This document shows, one piece after another, positions 7,648 through 16,741 of a stretch of 64,000 nt of DNA. This DNA comes from Sphingopyxis sp. (GTDB lineage Bacteria > Pseudomonadota > Alphaproteobacteria > Sphingomonadales > Sphingomonadaceae), in NCBI GenBank assembly GCA_030145715.1, contig JAIXHQ010000002.1, forward strand, positions 1-64,000. The letters are read 5' to 3'. Both the position numbers and the translations under genes were made by a program. Below the pieces are notes generated by a model. The model did not search any database. It had not been told where the DNA came from and saw only the letters and a program-made list of their open reading frames with translations. Every line of letters starts with the position of its first letter. The first letter of the stretch is position 1.

Positions 7648-9022
7648 CATCGCCTTCGTCGCCTTTCTCTTTGCATTCATCGGCGTCGGCTTTCGCAAGC
7701 CATTCCTGTTCGTGCTGTGCTTTTGCTATATCGACATCGTCGCGCCGCAAAGACTGAGCTATTTCCTCATCAATTCGATTCCGATCTCGCTGATCGTCTT
7801 TGGCCTCGCGATCCTCGGCTGGCTGACGGTCGATGACAAGCGCGACACGCGATGGTCGGGGCGCCAGTTTCTGCTGATCGCGCTGCTCCTCTATTGCTGG
7901 ATGACGACGATCAACGCCGATTTTCCGGTCGAGGCGGCGGACAAATGGAGTTGGGTCTGGAAGGCGCTGGTGTGGGCGATTTTCCTGCCGCTGACGCTGC
8001 GCACCAAGCTGCGCATCGAATCGCTGATCCTCGTCATGCTGCTTTCTGCCGCCGCCATCGCAATCGCGGGCGGCATCAAGACCGCGGCGGGCGGCGGTGG
8101 CTATGGCCAGTTGCAACTTTTGCTCAATGAAAATTACGGATTGTACGAAGGGTCGATCATGTCGGCCGTCGGCATATCGATCATCCCGCTGATCCTCTGG
8201 TATCGCAAACATGGCACGATCTTTCCGCCCGACTGGCGCGTGACGATCTTTTGCTTCGCGCTGGTCTTTGCCTGCGCGCTGCTGCCCATCGGAACACAGG
8301 CGCGTACGGGACTGGTATGCCTTGTCATTCTGGCGATCCTGTCGCTTCGCGCGGTCAAGCACCGTTTTCTGTACATTGTCGGCGCGGGCCTTCTCGCGGT
8401 CGCGACGATCCCCTTTCTGCCGCAAAGCTTTACCGAGCGGATGGAAACGATCCGCAATCACAAATCGGATCAGTCGGCATCGACCCGCGTCGCGGTGTGG
8501 GCATGGACGTGGGAATTTGCCAAGGAAAATCCGTTCGGTGGCGGGTTCGAAGCCTATATCCAGAATCATGTGCGCGTCCAGAAAGAGGCGAGCGCCTATG
8601 ATCCCAACGCGCCGCAAAATGCCGAAGCGACCGTTTATGAAGAACGGTCGCGCGCTTATCACTCAAGCTATTTCGAAATGCTGGGCGAACAGGGTTATCC
8701 GGGCCTTGCGCTGTGGCTGTTCCTCCACGCCACCGGGTTGGTGCAGATGGAACGGCTGCGGCGACGCTATCTCAAGACCCGCCGCGCCGAGGAACAATGG
8801 ATCGCACCGCTCGCGACCGCGCTTCAGCACGGCCATATCACCTATATGGTCGGCTCGCTGTTCGTCGGCATCGCCTTCCAACCCTTTATCTACATGATGC
8901 TGGCGCTCGAAATGGGCCTCTCGACCTATTGTCGGCGCCGCGAGAAGGAGGCGGGTTGGCGCCCGTTGATGGCGCGACCGGCGCAGGTTCCGGCGCGCCA
9001 TTCGCTTGCCTCCGCGTCTTGA
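7640..9022 (+). CDS. Putative O-glycosylation ligase, exosortase A system-associated (Wzy_C family)
   Basis: 460 residues with about ten membrane helices. The N-terminus MRDIAFVAFLFAFIGVGFRK and the loop after it (APQRLSYF) match the ligase family found beside exosortase A genes. The Wzy_C-type loop is around QARTGLVCL, followed by a large periplasmic loop (FGGGFEAYIQNH, SRAYHSSYFEMLGEQGYPGL). It should transfer undecaprenyl-linked glycan to its acceptor in the periplasm. The start at 7640 is preferred to the upstream in-frame start at 7607 because it gives the family N-terminus. Confidence 0.88.
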   Translation: MRDIAFVAFLFAFIGVGFRKPFLFVLCFCYIDIVAPQRLSYFLINSIPISLIVFGLAILGWLTVDDKRDTRWSGRQFLLIALLLYCWMTTINADFPVEAADKWSWVWKALVWAIFLPLTLRTKLRIESLILVMLLSAAAIAIAGGIKTAAGGGGYGQLQLLLNENYGLYEGSIMSAVGISIIPLILWYRKHGTIFPPDWRVTIFCFALVFACALLPIGTQARTGLVCLVILAILSLRAVKHRFLYIVGAGLLAVATIPFLPQSFTERMETIRNHKSDQSASTRVAVWAWTWEFAKENPFGGGFEAYIQNHVRVQKEASAYDPNAPQNAEATVYEERSRAYHSSYFEMLGEQGYPGLALWLFLHATGLVQMERLRRRYLKTRRAEEQWIAPLATALQHGHITYMVGSLFVGIAFQPFIYMMLALEMGLSTYCRRREKEAGWRPLMARPAQVPARHSLASAS

Positions 9023-9058
9023 CGGGAACCTTTGCCCGCCCAGGCGCGCTATGGTCGC

Positions 9059-10081
9059 ATGTCCGCCGCCAGCCCCGACACGCGCCTGATCCACGTCGAT
9101 GACAGCCTGCCGGGCATCAGCCGTGCGCGGGCCGGTGCGGGCTGGCGCTATCGCGATGCCAAGGGGAACATCATCCGCGATCGGCAGGAAATCGACCGCC
9201 TCGACGCGATCGCCCTGCCGCCCGCATATGAGGATGCGTGGTTCTGTCCCGCCGCGAACGGCCATATCCTTGCCACCGGCTATGATGCGCGCGGCCGCAA
9301 GCAATATCGCTATCATCCCGAATTTCGCCTGTCGCGCGAAGCGGACAAATATGATCGCTGCGCGGCGTTCGGCCATGCGCTTCCTCTGCTGCGCGCGCGA
9401 CTGGAAGGCGATCTGAACCGCCGCACGCTTTGTTCCGAACGTGTCGTTGCAGCGGTCGTCCGCCTTCTCGACCTTGCCGCGCTGCGTATCGGCAACGAGC
9501 AATATGTCGCGGCGAACCGCAGTTTCGGCGCGACGACGCTGCGGCAGCGCCACGCCAAGCTGTCGGGAAAGACGCTCCGCCTGAAATATGTCGCAAAGGG
9601 CGGCGCCAGGCGCGAAGTGACGATCAGCGACCGCAGCCTGACGACCTTGGTGCGCCGGCTACAGGATCTGCCGGGCCAGAATCTTTTTCAATATGAGGAT
9701 GACGGCAATCTGTGCGCCGTCGCGTCCGACGATGTTAATGCCTATATCCGCGAGGCGATGGGCGGTGCGTTCAGCGCCAAGCATTTTCGCACCTGGTCGG
9801 CCAGCGTCGAGGCGTTCGCCTTTCTGCATGACGCAGCCCAGCCGCCCACGTTGAAGGCGATGCTGGAACATGTCGCCGACCGCCTCGGCAACACGCCCGC
9901 CATCGCGCGCAAGGCCTATGTCCATCCAGCGATGATCGCCGCGGCACAGGACCGCGGCGATTTTGCCGCGGAGGCCGCACCATTGCCGCGCGCGACACGT
10001 TATCTCTCGCGCCACGAACGCGGGCTTCTGGCCTGGCTCGAACGCGCACCCGACGCCGCAGCGTTGCTTCGTTCCGCCTGA
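9059..10081 (+). CDS. DNA topoisomerase IB, poxvirus type
   Basis: 340 residues. The N-terminal domain has GWRYRDAKGNIIRD and ALPPAYEDAWFCP. The catalytic region includes RIGNEQY, SGKTLRLKYVAKGG, KHFRTWSAS with the active-site Arg, and AIARKAYVHP with the nucleophilic tyrosine. The enzyme relaxes both supercoil signs through a 3'-phosphotyrosine link without ATP. The ATG at 9059 is preferred to 9032. It is followed after 17 bases by the MscS gene, perhaps cotranscribed. Confidence 0.92.
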   Translation: MSAASPDTRLIHVDDSLPGISRARAGAGWRYRDAKGNIIRDRQEIDRLDAIALPPAYEDAWFCPAANGHILATGYDARGRKQYRYHPEFRLSREADKYDRCAAFGHALPLLRARLEGDLNRRTLCSERVVAAVVRLLDLAALRIGNEQYVAANRSFGATTLRQRHAKLSGKTLRLKYVAKGGARREVTISDRSLTTLVRRLQDLPGQNLFQYEDDGNLCAVASDDVNAYIREAMGGAFSAKHFRTWSASVEAFAFLHDAAQPPTLKAMLEHVADRLGNTPAIARKAYVHPAMIAAAQDRGDFAAEAAPLPRATRYLSRHERGLLAWLERAPDAAALLRSA

Positions 10082-10098
10082 TCCGCCAAGAGGAAATC

Positions 10099-11304
10099 AT
10101 GATCCTGCAATTTTTTGCCGCCGCCGCGGCCGTGCCCGCCAAGACCGCAAAACCCGCCGCCGCGGCGACAACGCCGTTACAGGATCTGACCGGCTATTGG
10201 GACGCCAGCGTCGCCTGGGTGAATACGCACTGGCTTCAGATCGGGATCGCCGTCGCGGCCGGACTGCTGATCTATTTTGTCCTGTCGATGGTCCGGCGCT
10301 TCGCCCTGAAACATGCGGCAGCGTCTGACGGCGACATGAGCCTGACGCACATCGCCGGCCGGGTTTTCAACAAGACCAAATCGACCGTCCTCGCGATCGT
10401 CGCGATCCGTCTTGTCGCCGGATATGCCGACCCGCCGGCGATGATCCTGCAGATCATTCAGTTCATCTTTACGATCGCGGTCGTCATGCAGGTCGCGATC
10501 TGGGCGCGCGAAATCGTGCTGGGGCTGATCCAGCGCCGCGCCGCCGATGGGCAGAATGAAACGCTGAGCAACGCGATGGGCATCATCCGCCTGCTCATCA
10601 GCGTCGCATTGTTCGCCATTGCGGCCATCGTCATCCTCGACAATATGGGGGTCAATGTCACGGGCCTGGTCGCCGGTCTGGGTATCGGCGGCATCGCGAT
10701 CGGCCTTGCGGCGCAGGGCATATTTTCCGATCTGTTCGCCTCGCTCTCGATCATCTTTGACCGGCCGTTCCGCGTCGGGGAGACGATCAAATATGACCTG
10801 AGCACCGCGACGGTCGAGCGCATCGGGCTCAAGAGCACCCGTCTCCGTTCGCTCAACGGCGAATTGCTCGTCATTTCGAACACCAACCTGCTGAGCAAGG
10901 AAATTACGAACTTCGCCCATCTCAACCGGCGTCGGGTAACCTTCATGCTGAACATGATCTATCAGACAAGCCCTGAAAAACTGCGCGAACTGCCGGCGAT
11001 TCTGGCGGAGCAGGTAAAGGCCGCGGGGCATGAGTTCGTCCGCTCCAGCTTCGTCACCTTCAGCGCATCGAGCCTGGATTTCGAGCTGCTTTTCGACGTG
11101 TTCAGCAACGATTTCGACGAAGTCGTCGCCGCGCGAAGCGATGTCGCGATCCGGGTGATCGAGGCGCTGGCCGCAAACGGATATGAGTTTGCCTATCCGA
11201 CGCAGACGACGTTCACTTCGGCACCCGACGGCACGATGATCATGCCCTATCCCGAGTCTCCCAAGCCCAGATCACCGTCGACAAAGGTGTCCGGCCCAAG
11301 CTGA
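10099..11304 (+). CDS. MscS-family mechanosensitive ion channel
   Basis: 401 residues. An alanine-rich leader (residues 1-30) is followed by helices near 50-72, 105-135 and 155-180. The pore helix GLVAGLGIGGIAIGLAAQGI at about 190-209 and the following FSDLFASLSIIFDRPFRVGE are the MscS hallmark. A soluble beta/alpha domain follows (TVERIGLKSTRLRSLNGELL, NTNLLSKEITNF). It should open under membrane tension during hypo-osmotic shock. The RBS is AGAGGAAATC before ATG 10099. Confidence 0.93.
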   Translation: MILQFFAAAAAVPAKTAKPAAAATTPLQDLTGYWDASVAWVNTHWLQIGIAVAAGLLIYFVLSMVRRFALKHAAASDGDMSLTHIAGRVFNKTKSTVLAIVAIRLVAGYADPPAMILQIIQFIFTIAVVMQVAIWAREIVLGLIQRRAADGQNETLSNAMGIIRLLISVALFAIAAIVILDNMGVNVTGLVAGLGIGGIAIGLAAQGIFSDLFASLSIIFDRPFRVGETIKYDLSTATVERIGLKSTRLRSLNGELLVISNTNLLSKEITNFAHLNRRRVTFMLNMIYQTSPEKLRELPAILAEQVKAAGHEFVRSSFVTFSASSLDFELLFDVFSNDFDEVVAARSDVAIRVIEALAANGYEFAYPTQTTFTSAPDGTMIMPYPESPKPRSPSTKVSGPS

Positions 11305-11399
11305 CGTTACGGCGCGGTAGCTTGACCGCTAGGGCCTTGTGCAACGCTGCAACTCGGGCCTAGAACGCGCCCCGAACCACTATTTTGAGGGGATGACGC

Positions 11400-11858
11400 A
11401 TGGGCTCGATCACGCCGCAGGAACTGCAGGCCAAGGTGGGTGAACATCTCGGCACGTCCGAATGGGTAGTTGTCGATCAGGACCGGATCAACAAGTTCGC
11501 AGAGGCGACCGGCGATTTCCAGTTCATCCATGTCGATGAGGAAAAGGCAAAGCTGACGCCGTTCGGTGGCACCATCGCGCACGGTTTCCTTACCCTGTCG
11601 CTGATCCCGATGCTTGGCGCGCAGACCGACGGGCCCAAGATCGCGGGCGTGAAGATGGGCGTCAACTATGGCGGCAACAAAGTCCGCTTTCTGTCGCCCG
11701 TCCGGTCCGGCAAGCGCGTGCGCAGCCATGTGAAGCTGCTCGAACTCGAAGAAAAGCGCCCCGGCCAGTGGCAGCAGACGAACGAAATCACGATCGAAAT
11801 CGAGGGCGAGGAAAAGCCCGCGCTGATCGCCGAGTGGATCAGCCAATTCTTCGTATAA
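11400..11858 (+). CDS. MaoC-like hydratase/dehydratase (R-specific enoyl-CoA hydratase type)
   Basis: 152 residues, a single hot-dog domain. The catalytic patch FAEATGDFQFIHVDEEKAK contains the Asp and His of the (R)-hydratase motif, followed by GGTIAHGFLTLSL. It probably hydrates an enoyl-CoA thioester. The next gene on the same strand is a thiolase 60 bases away, so a small fatty-acid or branched acyl-CoA unit is likely. The exact substrate cannot be told from the sequence. Confidence 0.9.
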   Translation: MGSITPQELQAKVGEHLGTSEWVVVDQDRINKFAEATGDFQFIHVDEEKAKLTPFGGTIAHGFLTLSLIPMLGAQTDGPKIAGVKMGVNYGGNKVRFLSPVRSGKRVRSHVKLLELEEKRPGQWQQTNEITIEIEGEEKPALIAEWISQFFV

Positions 11859-11917
11859 AGGTTTGACCGGCCGACCTCCCCCGAAAAGAACCGGATCCCA
11901 GCAGAAGGAATATCAAC

Positions 11918-13099
11918 ATGCGTGACGCCGTCATCGTTTCCACCGCCCGCACCCCGCTGACCAAGGCGGCGCGCGGTTCGTTCAACAATACCCTGGCCCC
12001 GACCCTCGGCGCTTTTTCGGTCAAGGCCGCGGTCGAACGCGCGGGCCTCGAAGGCGGCGAGATCGACGATGTCGTTTTCGGCGCGGCCATGCAGCAGGGT
12101 TCGCAGACGATGAACGTCGCGCGCCTGATCGCGCTGCGCGCCGGGCTGCCCGTCACCGTCCCGGGCATGTCGATCGACCGCCAATGTTCGTCAGGCCTGA
12201 TGACCATCGCGACGGCCGCCAAGCAGATCATCGTCGATCGTCAGGACATCGCGGTCGCCGGCGGCATCGAAAGCATCTCGAAAGTCAGCGGCAGCGGCAA
12301 GGTATTTGTCGAAACCGATGCCGAACTGATCGCGATGCACAAGGACACCTATATGCCGATGATCGGCACCGCAGAGGTCGTCGCAAAGCGTTACAATATC
12401 AGCCGCGAAGCGCAGGACGAATATTCGCTCCAGTCGCAGCAGCGCACCGCCGCGGCGCAGGCCGCGGGCAAATATGACGACGAAATCGTCGCCTGCAAGG
12501 CGACGATGGGCGTGATGAACAAGGAAACCAAGGAAATCTCGTTCCGCGAAGTCGTCGCCGACAAGGATGAATGCAACCGCCCGGACACCACGCTCGAAGG
12601 GCTCGCCAGCCTGAACCCGGTGATGGGCGAAGGCCACACGATCACCGCGGGCAACGCCAGCCAGCTTGCCGACGGTTCGTCCGCCTGTGTCGTCATGGAA
12701 GCGAAGGTCGCCGAGAAGCGGGGCCTCCAGCCGCTGGGCCGCTATGTCGGCATGGCCGTCGCGGGCACCGAACCCGATGAAATGGGCATCGGCCCGGTAT
12801 TCGCCATTCCCAAGCTGCTCGAACGCTTCGAACTCAAGATGGACGACATCGGCCTGTGGGAACTCAACGAAGCTTTTGCGGTGCAGGTGCTTTACTGCCG
12901 CGACAAGCTGGGCATCCCCAACGAACTGCTCAACGTCAACGGCGGCTCGATCTCGATCGGCCACCCCTTCGGCATGACCGGCGCGCGCTGCGTCGGCCAC
13001 GCGCTGATCGAGGGCAAGCGCCGCGGCGTCAAATATGCCGTCGTCACCATGTGCATCGGCGGCGGTCAGGGCGCGGCGGGGCTGTTCGAGGTCTTTTGA
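11918..13099 (+). CDS. Acetyl-CoA C-acyltransferase (thiolase II family)
   Basis: 393 residues, typical thiolase length. Cys90 lies in SIDRQCSSG, the acyl-accepting nucleophile. NEAFAVQ, the His in [10 protein letters not shown] and Cys in [14 protein letters not shown] complete the active site. It could act in beta-oxidation or in acetoacetyl-CoA formation; the neighbouring MaoC hydratase favours acyl-CoA turnover. The RBS GAAGGA lies before ATG 11918. Confidence 0.94.
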   Translation: MRDAVIVSTARTPLTKAARGSFNNTLAPTLGAFSVKAAVERAGLEGGEIDDVVFGAAMQQGSQTMNVARLIALRAGLPVTVPGMSIDRQCSSGLMTIATAAKQIIVDRQDIAVAGGIESISKVSGSGKVFVETDAELIAMHKDTYMPMIGTAEVVAKRYNISREAQDEYSLQSQQRTAAAQAAGKYDDEIVACKATMGVMNKETKEISFREVVADKDECNRPDTTLEGLASLNPVMGEGHTITAGNASQLADGSSACVVMEAKVAEKRGLQPLGRYVGMAVAGTEPDEMGIGPVFAIPKLLERFELKMDDIGLWELNEAFAVQVLYCRDKLGIPNELLNVNGGSISIGHPFGMTGARCVGHALIEGKRRGVKYAVVTMCIGGGQGAAGLFEVF

Positions 13100-13163
13100 T
13101 CTGTACGTCTTGGCGTGGCGGCGGCACCGTCGCCGCCACGCCCGAATCCTGTAACCGAGGGGA

Positions 13164-13460
13164 ATGATGATGAGCGAAATCGGCGTGATCGCGACGCTGC
13201 GCGTCCAACCGGGCAAGGAAGCCGAATTCGAGGGCGTCTTCGCCGAACTCGCCCCCGCGGTCCGCGCGAACGAGCCCGGCAACAGCTATTACCGCCTGTT
13301 CCGCACCGACGATACGGGCGTGTACAAGGTCATGGAATGTTATGACGACGGCGCTGCCGTCGAAGCGCACCGCGCGTCCGACCATTTCCGCACTCTCGGC
13401 GCCAAACTCGGCACCTGCCTCGCCGGCGCGCCGGAGATTGAGAAACTGAGCGCGGTGTAA
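13164..13460 (+). CDS. Antibiotic-biosynthesis-monooxygenase-fold protein, putative quinol monooxygenase
   Basis: About 98 residues, the size of one ABM dimeric alpha/beta barrel domain. IATLRVQPGKEAEFEGVFAE, CYDDGAAVEAHRASDHF and LGAKL follow the family layout (YgiN-like). Such proteins oxidise quinols or small aromatic compounds without metal or flavin. Three consecutive ATG codons begin at 13164; any could be used, with GAGGGGA just upstream. It trails the thiolase by 64 bases. Confidence 0.82.
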   Translation: MMMSEIGVIATLRVQPGKEAEFEGVFAELAPAVRANEPGNSYYRLFRTDDTGVYKVMECYDDGAAVEAHRASDHFRTLGAKLGTCLAGAPEIEKLSAV

Positions 13461-13489
13461 AGCCGGAGAACGCCGCTTTCACCCGTTGC

Positions 13490-13640
13490 GGCATCCATCC
13501 TCCCTGTGGCGTAGCCATGGGGAGTTGGCAGCGCGACGCGCTGACGGAGGGGCAATGACGCTTCCGTTGCAGCCCCTCCACCACGCCCTTCGAGCGCAGT
13601 CCCCCTTCCCATCGCTACGCGACAGCGAGGATCGATAGAG
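13490..13640. repeat. REP-like intergenic element with two hairpins
   Basis: Between two convergent genes. CTCCCTGTGG (13500-13509) pairs with CCATGGGGAG (13515-13524), and CAGCGCG (13529-13535) pairs perfectly with CGCGCTG (13537-13543). C-rich blocks such as AGCCCCTCCACC follow. This style of element is dispersed in many sphingomonad genomes to my recollection; only one copy lies in this window, so repetition is not demonstrated. Confidence 0.45.
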
Positions 13641-13680
13641 AGTGACTGCTGCCCACCCTGAAATCGCCTTTTCCAGCGCC

Positions 13681-14151
13681 TCACCCGACCTCCGCCACTT
13701 CCCCCGCCCGATCGCCAAGCAGGTAACGCGGCCCCGCCCCGCGCTGAGCCGCCTTGTCCTCGCGGTTATAAAGACCGCATTTCTTCAGCGAGAGGCATCC
13801 GCAACCAATGCAGTTGTCGAGCAACTCGCGGGTGCATTCGAGCGCCGCGATCTGCGCATCGATCCGCGCGCGCAGCGCGGTGCTGATCCGCGTCCAGTCT
13901 GCGCCGTTGGGGGTCCGTCCCGCCGGTAGCCGTGCCAGTTCGGCGACGATTTCATCCAGGCTCAGCCCCAATTGCTGCGCGATCAGGACGAACGACACGC
14001 GGCGGATGTCGGCGCGCAGGAAACGCCGCTGGCCTCCGCCCGTTCGCAGCGCCGCGACAAGTCCCTTCGCTTCGTAAAATCGGATGGCTGACACCGCGAC
14101 ACCGGTGCGCGCCGCAAGTTCGCCAATCGCGATCAGGTCGGTCCGATGCAT
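13681..14151 (-). CDS. soxR: Redox-sensitive transcriptional activator SoxR
   Basis: 156 residues. N-terminal MerR-type winged helix (IGELAARTGVAVSAIRFYEA at residues 9-28), long dimer helix, and a C-terminal [2Fe-2S] cluster site CIGCGCLSLKKC with Cys114, 117, 119 and 125 in the exact CxxCxCx5C spacing. It activates target promoters when the cluster is oxidised by redox-cycling compounds. The frame opens further upstream, but the ATG at 14151 gives the family N-terminus. No soxS is present; the divergent VOC gene is the likely target. Confidence 0.95.
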   Translation of the reverse strand: MHRTDLIAIGELAARTGVAVSAIRFYEAKGLVAALRTGGGQRRFLRADIRRVSFVLIAQQLGLSLDEIVAELARLPAGRTPNGADWTRISTALRARIDAQIAALECTRELLDNCIGCGCLSLKKCGLYNREDKAAQRGAGPRYLLGDRAGEVAEVG

Positions 14152-14174
14152 CGCAGCCAATCTTCCATTTCCGC

Positions 14175-14205
14175 TTGATCTAAACCTGACTTGAGCTTTC
14201 ATAAA
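14175..14205 (+). promoter_or_regulatory. MerR-type promoter with SoxR box
   Basis: TTGATC at 14175-14180 and CATAAA at 14200-14205 are separated by 19 bases, the over-long spacing that MerR-family activators require. The spacer region 14179-14196 (TCTAAACCTGACTTGAGC) resembles the 18-base SoxR dyad, with a strong right half ACTTGAG and a weaker left half. It points to the VOC gene at 14237. Confidence 0.65.
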
Positions 14206-14236
14206 TCGCGCGTCAACGCGAATCAGGAGAAGACAG

Positions 14237-14656
14237 GTGGCGCACCCCTTTATCGAGCATGTGAATCTGACGGTCAGCGATCCGGACCGCACCGCCGGCA
14301 TCCTCTCGGCGATCTTTGGCTGGCACGAACGCTGGCGCGGCCCCGCGCGTGACGGCGGCCGGACGATTCACCTCGGCAGCGACGCGGCCTATGTCGCGCT
14401 CTACACCGGCCCCGACGGCAAGGACGCCGGTACACGCTACCCAAAAGGGGCGCCGCTCAATCATGTCGGGGTGCAGGTCGACGATCTCGACACGATCGAG
14501 ATGCGCGTGAAGGCGGTCGGCCTGAACCCATTCAACCATGGGGATTATGAGCCCGGTCGCCGATTCTATTTCTTCGACCCTGACGGGATCGAATATGAGG
14601 TCGTCAGCTATGCGGAGGCGCACCCGCGCCGAACCGGGCAACATGCGCGATGCTGA
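14237..14656 (+). CDS. VOC (glyoxalase/bleomycin-resistance) family protein
   Basis: 139 residues, one or two beta-alpha-beta3 modules: FIEHVNLTVSDPDRTAGILS at the N-terminus and LNHVGVQVDDLD, FYFFDPDGIEYEVVSY at the C-terminus, where His and Glu metal ligands sit. Starts with GTG at 14237 after CAGGAG. The SoxR box upstream suggests induction by redox-cycling agents. Substrate unknown; it could be a small electrophile or a thiol adduct. Confidence 0.85.
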   Translation: MAHPFIEHVNLTVSDPDRTAGILSAIFGWHERWRGPARDGGRTIHLGSDAAYVALYTGPDGKDAGTRYPKGAPLNHVGVQVDDLDTIEMRVKAVGLNPFNHGDYEPGRRFYFFDPDGIEYEVVSYAEAHPRRTGQHARC

Positions 14657-14695
14657 TGCGTTGGTCGTTTATCGAGGGACGAAAGGAAACCTCCC

Positions 14696-15160
14696 ATGAG
14701 CGACGACATCAAAAAGCAGTTCTGGAAGGCGCTGGCCGACAGCCCTTATGTCATGGTCGGAGCAACCGGCGAGCGCGAACATCATATCCCGATGAACGCC
14801 CAGCTCGACAAAGATGCCAACAGCGCCTTCTGGTTCTTTACCGCGACCGACAATCGCCTGTCGGGCGGCGGCCCCGCAATGGCGCAATTCGCATCCAAAG
14901 GGCACGACCTCTTCGCCTGCATCGCCGGCACGTTGCGCCGCGAAACCGACCGCGCGGTGCTCGATAAATTGTGGAACAATGGCATCGCCGCTTGGTACGA
15001 AGGCGGCAAGGAAGACCCCAAGCTTGTCCTGCTCCGATTCGATCTGGACGACGCCGAAATCTGGACCGCCGATCCCGGCGTCAAGGGCATCTTCAAGCTG
15101 ATGACCGGAATGACGATGAAAGACGGCGACCTTGGCAAGCACGCCGAGGTATCGCTTTAG
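14696..15160 (+). CDS. Pyridoxamine 5'-phosphate oxidase-like general stress protein (flavin split barrel)
   Basis: 154 residues. Segments VMVGATGEREHHIPMNAQLD, AFWFFTATDNRL, RRETDRAVLDKLWNNGIAAW and the C-terminal EIWTADPGVKGIFKL match the 'general stress protein 26' branch of FMN-binding split-barrel proteins. The reaction is unknown. It lies 39 bases after the VOC gene on the same strand and may belong to the same SoxR-controlled unit. Confidence 0.83.
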   Translation: MSDDIKKQFWKALADSPYVMVGATGEREHHIPMNAQLDKDANSAFWFFTATDNRLSGGGPAMAQFASKGHDLFACIAGTLRRETDRAVLDKLWNNGIAAWYEGGKEDPKLVLLRFDLDDAEIWTADPGVKGIFKLMTGMTMKDGDLGKHAEVSL

Positions 15161-15291
15161 CATTTGAAAATGGGTGCATATGCGCCCCCGGCGAAATCGG
15201 GGCCCCCTTCCCCGATCGTCTATATTTTGTAGGGGCGGGAGATATATTCCGCTTTCGCGGGGGACACAGGGCGTCATGCATATCCGGCCGC

Positions 15292-16284
15292 CTAAACTAT
15301 GGGCGGCCCGATCCGCCCTTCGCGAAACTCGAAACCAGCCTCGCGGTCCCGCTCCAGCAGCGCGGGACCGTCGAGGTCGACCCACTTCGCGCGCTGCGCC
15401 AGCACAAATGCCGGCGCGATCGCGAGGCTGGTCGACAACATGCATCCGACCATGATCGACAGTCCCGCCGCGTCAGCCGCATCGGCGATCCGCAATGCCT
15501 CGGTCAGCCCGCCTGCCTTGTCCAGCTTGATATTCACCCCGTCGTAAAAGGGTCCGATCCGTGCGACGTCGGCGGCGGTCTGACAGCTTTCGTCGGCGAT
15601 GAAAGGGATCGGCGCATAAACGGGGTCGAGCAGGGCGTCGGCTCCCACCGGCACCGGTTGCTCGATCAGTTCGACTCCCATGTCGGCCAGCGCCTCGGCC
15701 TCGCTCAATATGTCGATCCCGCCCCAGCTTCCGTTGGCATCGACGATCAGCCTTGCGTCCGGGGCGCCCTTGCGCACCGCCGCGACACGCAAGCGGTCAT
15801 CCTCGCCGGTCAACTTGATCTTGAGCAGCCGATAGCCATCGGCGGCGGCGGTTGCCGCGCGTTCGGCCATCGCCCCCGGGGTGCCGAGCGAGATGGTATA
15901 AGCGGTGACGCGCGCGGTCGGCGCGCCGTCGCATCCGGCTAGCTGCCAAAGCCGTAGCCGGCGCTGCCGCGCCTCAAGGTCCCACAGTGCACAATCAAGG
16001 GCATTGCGCGCGGCGCCGGGCGGCATCAACTCCTGCACCGCGGCGCGCGCCTCGACCGCCTGCATCGCGGCGATATGCGGCGCCGTTTGGAGCAGAAGGT
16101 CGCGGCATCCCGCCGCATCCTCACCCAGATAATAGACCGGCGTGCCTTCGCCCCGGCCAACCGCGCCCGCGCCCTCGATTTCGGCCACCACGACATCGAC
16201 ATGGGTCTTTGCCCCGCGGCTGATGACGAACTCGCCCGCGACCGCCCAGCGTTCGACCCGTGCGCTTTTCAGTTGGATAGCCAT
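15292..16284 (-). CDS. Dipeptide epimerase (enolase superfamily, L-Ala-D/L-Glu type)
   Basis: 330 residues. Enolase-superfamily barrel with the KxK base pair in LLKIKLTGED, metal ligands in DANGSW, LIEQPV and ADESC, and the opposite lysine in NIKLDKAGGL. The family epimerises L-Ala-D-Glu from murein recycling, though specificity varies. The ATG at 16284 (MAIQLKSARVERW) is chosen over an upstream in-frame start because of the normal N-terminus. It is divergent from the DUF1232 gene, with 23 bases between the starts. Confidence 0.88.
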   Translation of the reverse strand: MAIQLKSARVERWAVAGEFVISRGAKTHVDVVVAEIEGAGAVGRGEGTPVYYLGEDAAGCRDLLLQTAPHIAAMQAVEARAAVQELMPPGAARNALDCALWDLEARQRRLRLWQLAGCDGAPTARVTAYTISLGTPGAMAERAATAAADGYRLLKIKLTGEDDRLRVAAVRKGAPDARLIVDANGSWGGIDILSEAEALADMGVELIEQPVPVGADALLDPVYAPIPFIADESCQTAADVARIGPFYDGVNIKLDKAGGLTEALRIADAADAAGLSIMVGCMLSTSLAIAPAFVLAQRAKWVDLDGPALLERDREAGFEFREGRIGPPIV

Positions 16285-16307
16285 GCGGGGACAGTAATGA
16301 TGGATCG

Positions 16308-16703
16308 ATGAACGGCAAATCCCTTTCCGAACGCATCGGCGACCTCGGCCACCGCCTCGCGGTTGAGGCTCATGCGGCATGGCTCGCCGCGCGCGATCCG
16401 CGCGTCCCGATGCTGGCGCGGGTGCTGGCCGTCGCGGTCGCGGCCTATGCGCTGTCCCCGATCGACCTGATTCCCGATTTCATCCCGGTGCTGGGCTGGC
16501 TCGACGATCTGATTATCGTCCCGCTCGGCCTGCTTGCTGTCCGTCGGCTGATCCCCGCGCCACTTTGGACCGAACTTCACACCGCCGCCGAAACGGCGAG
16601 CGAGCGCCCGTCGAGCCGCACAGGCATGGCGTTCATCCTGATGCTGTGGGCGGGACTGCTCTATATCGTCTATTGGAGCGTCAGAACCTCACCCTGGCAT
16701 TGA
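16308..16703 (+). CDS. DUF1232 (YkvA-like) membrane protein
   Basis: 131 residues. The core ARVLAVAVAAYALSPIDLIPDFIPVLGWLDD is the DUF1232 signature with its membrane-embedded SPIDLIPDFIP. A second helix lies near the C-terminus (GMAFILMLWAGLLYIVYW). Function unknown throughout the family. Converges on the M16 peptidase gene. Confidence 0.88.
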   Translation: MNGKSLSERIGDLGHRLAVEAHAAWLAARDPRVPMLARVLAVAVAAYALSPIDLIPDFIPVLGWLDDLIIVPLGLLAVRRLIPAPLWTELHTAAETASERPSSRTGMAFILMLWAGLLYIVYWSVRTSPWH

Positions 16704-16741
16704 CGGCGAACGCCATCGCCCGCCGTCGATGACGTCCGGCC

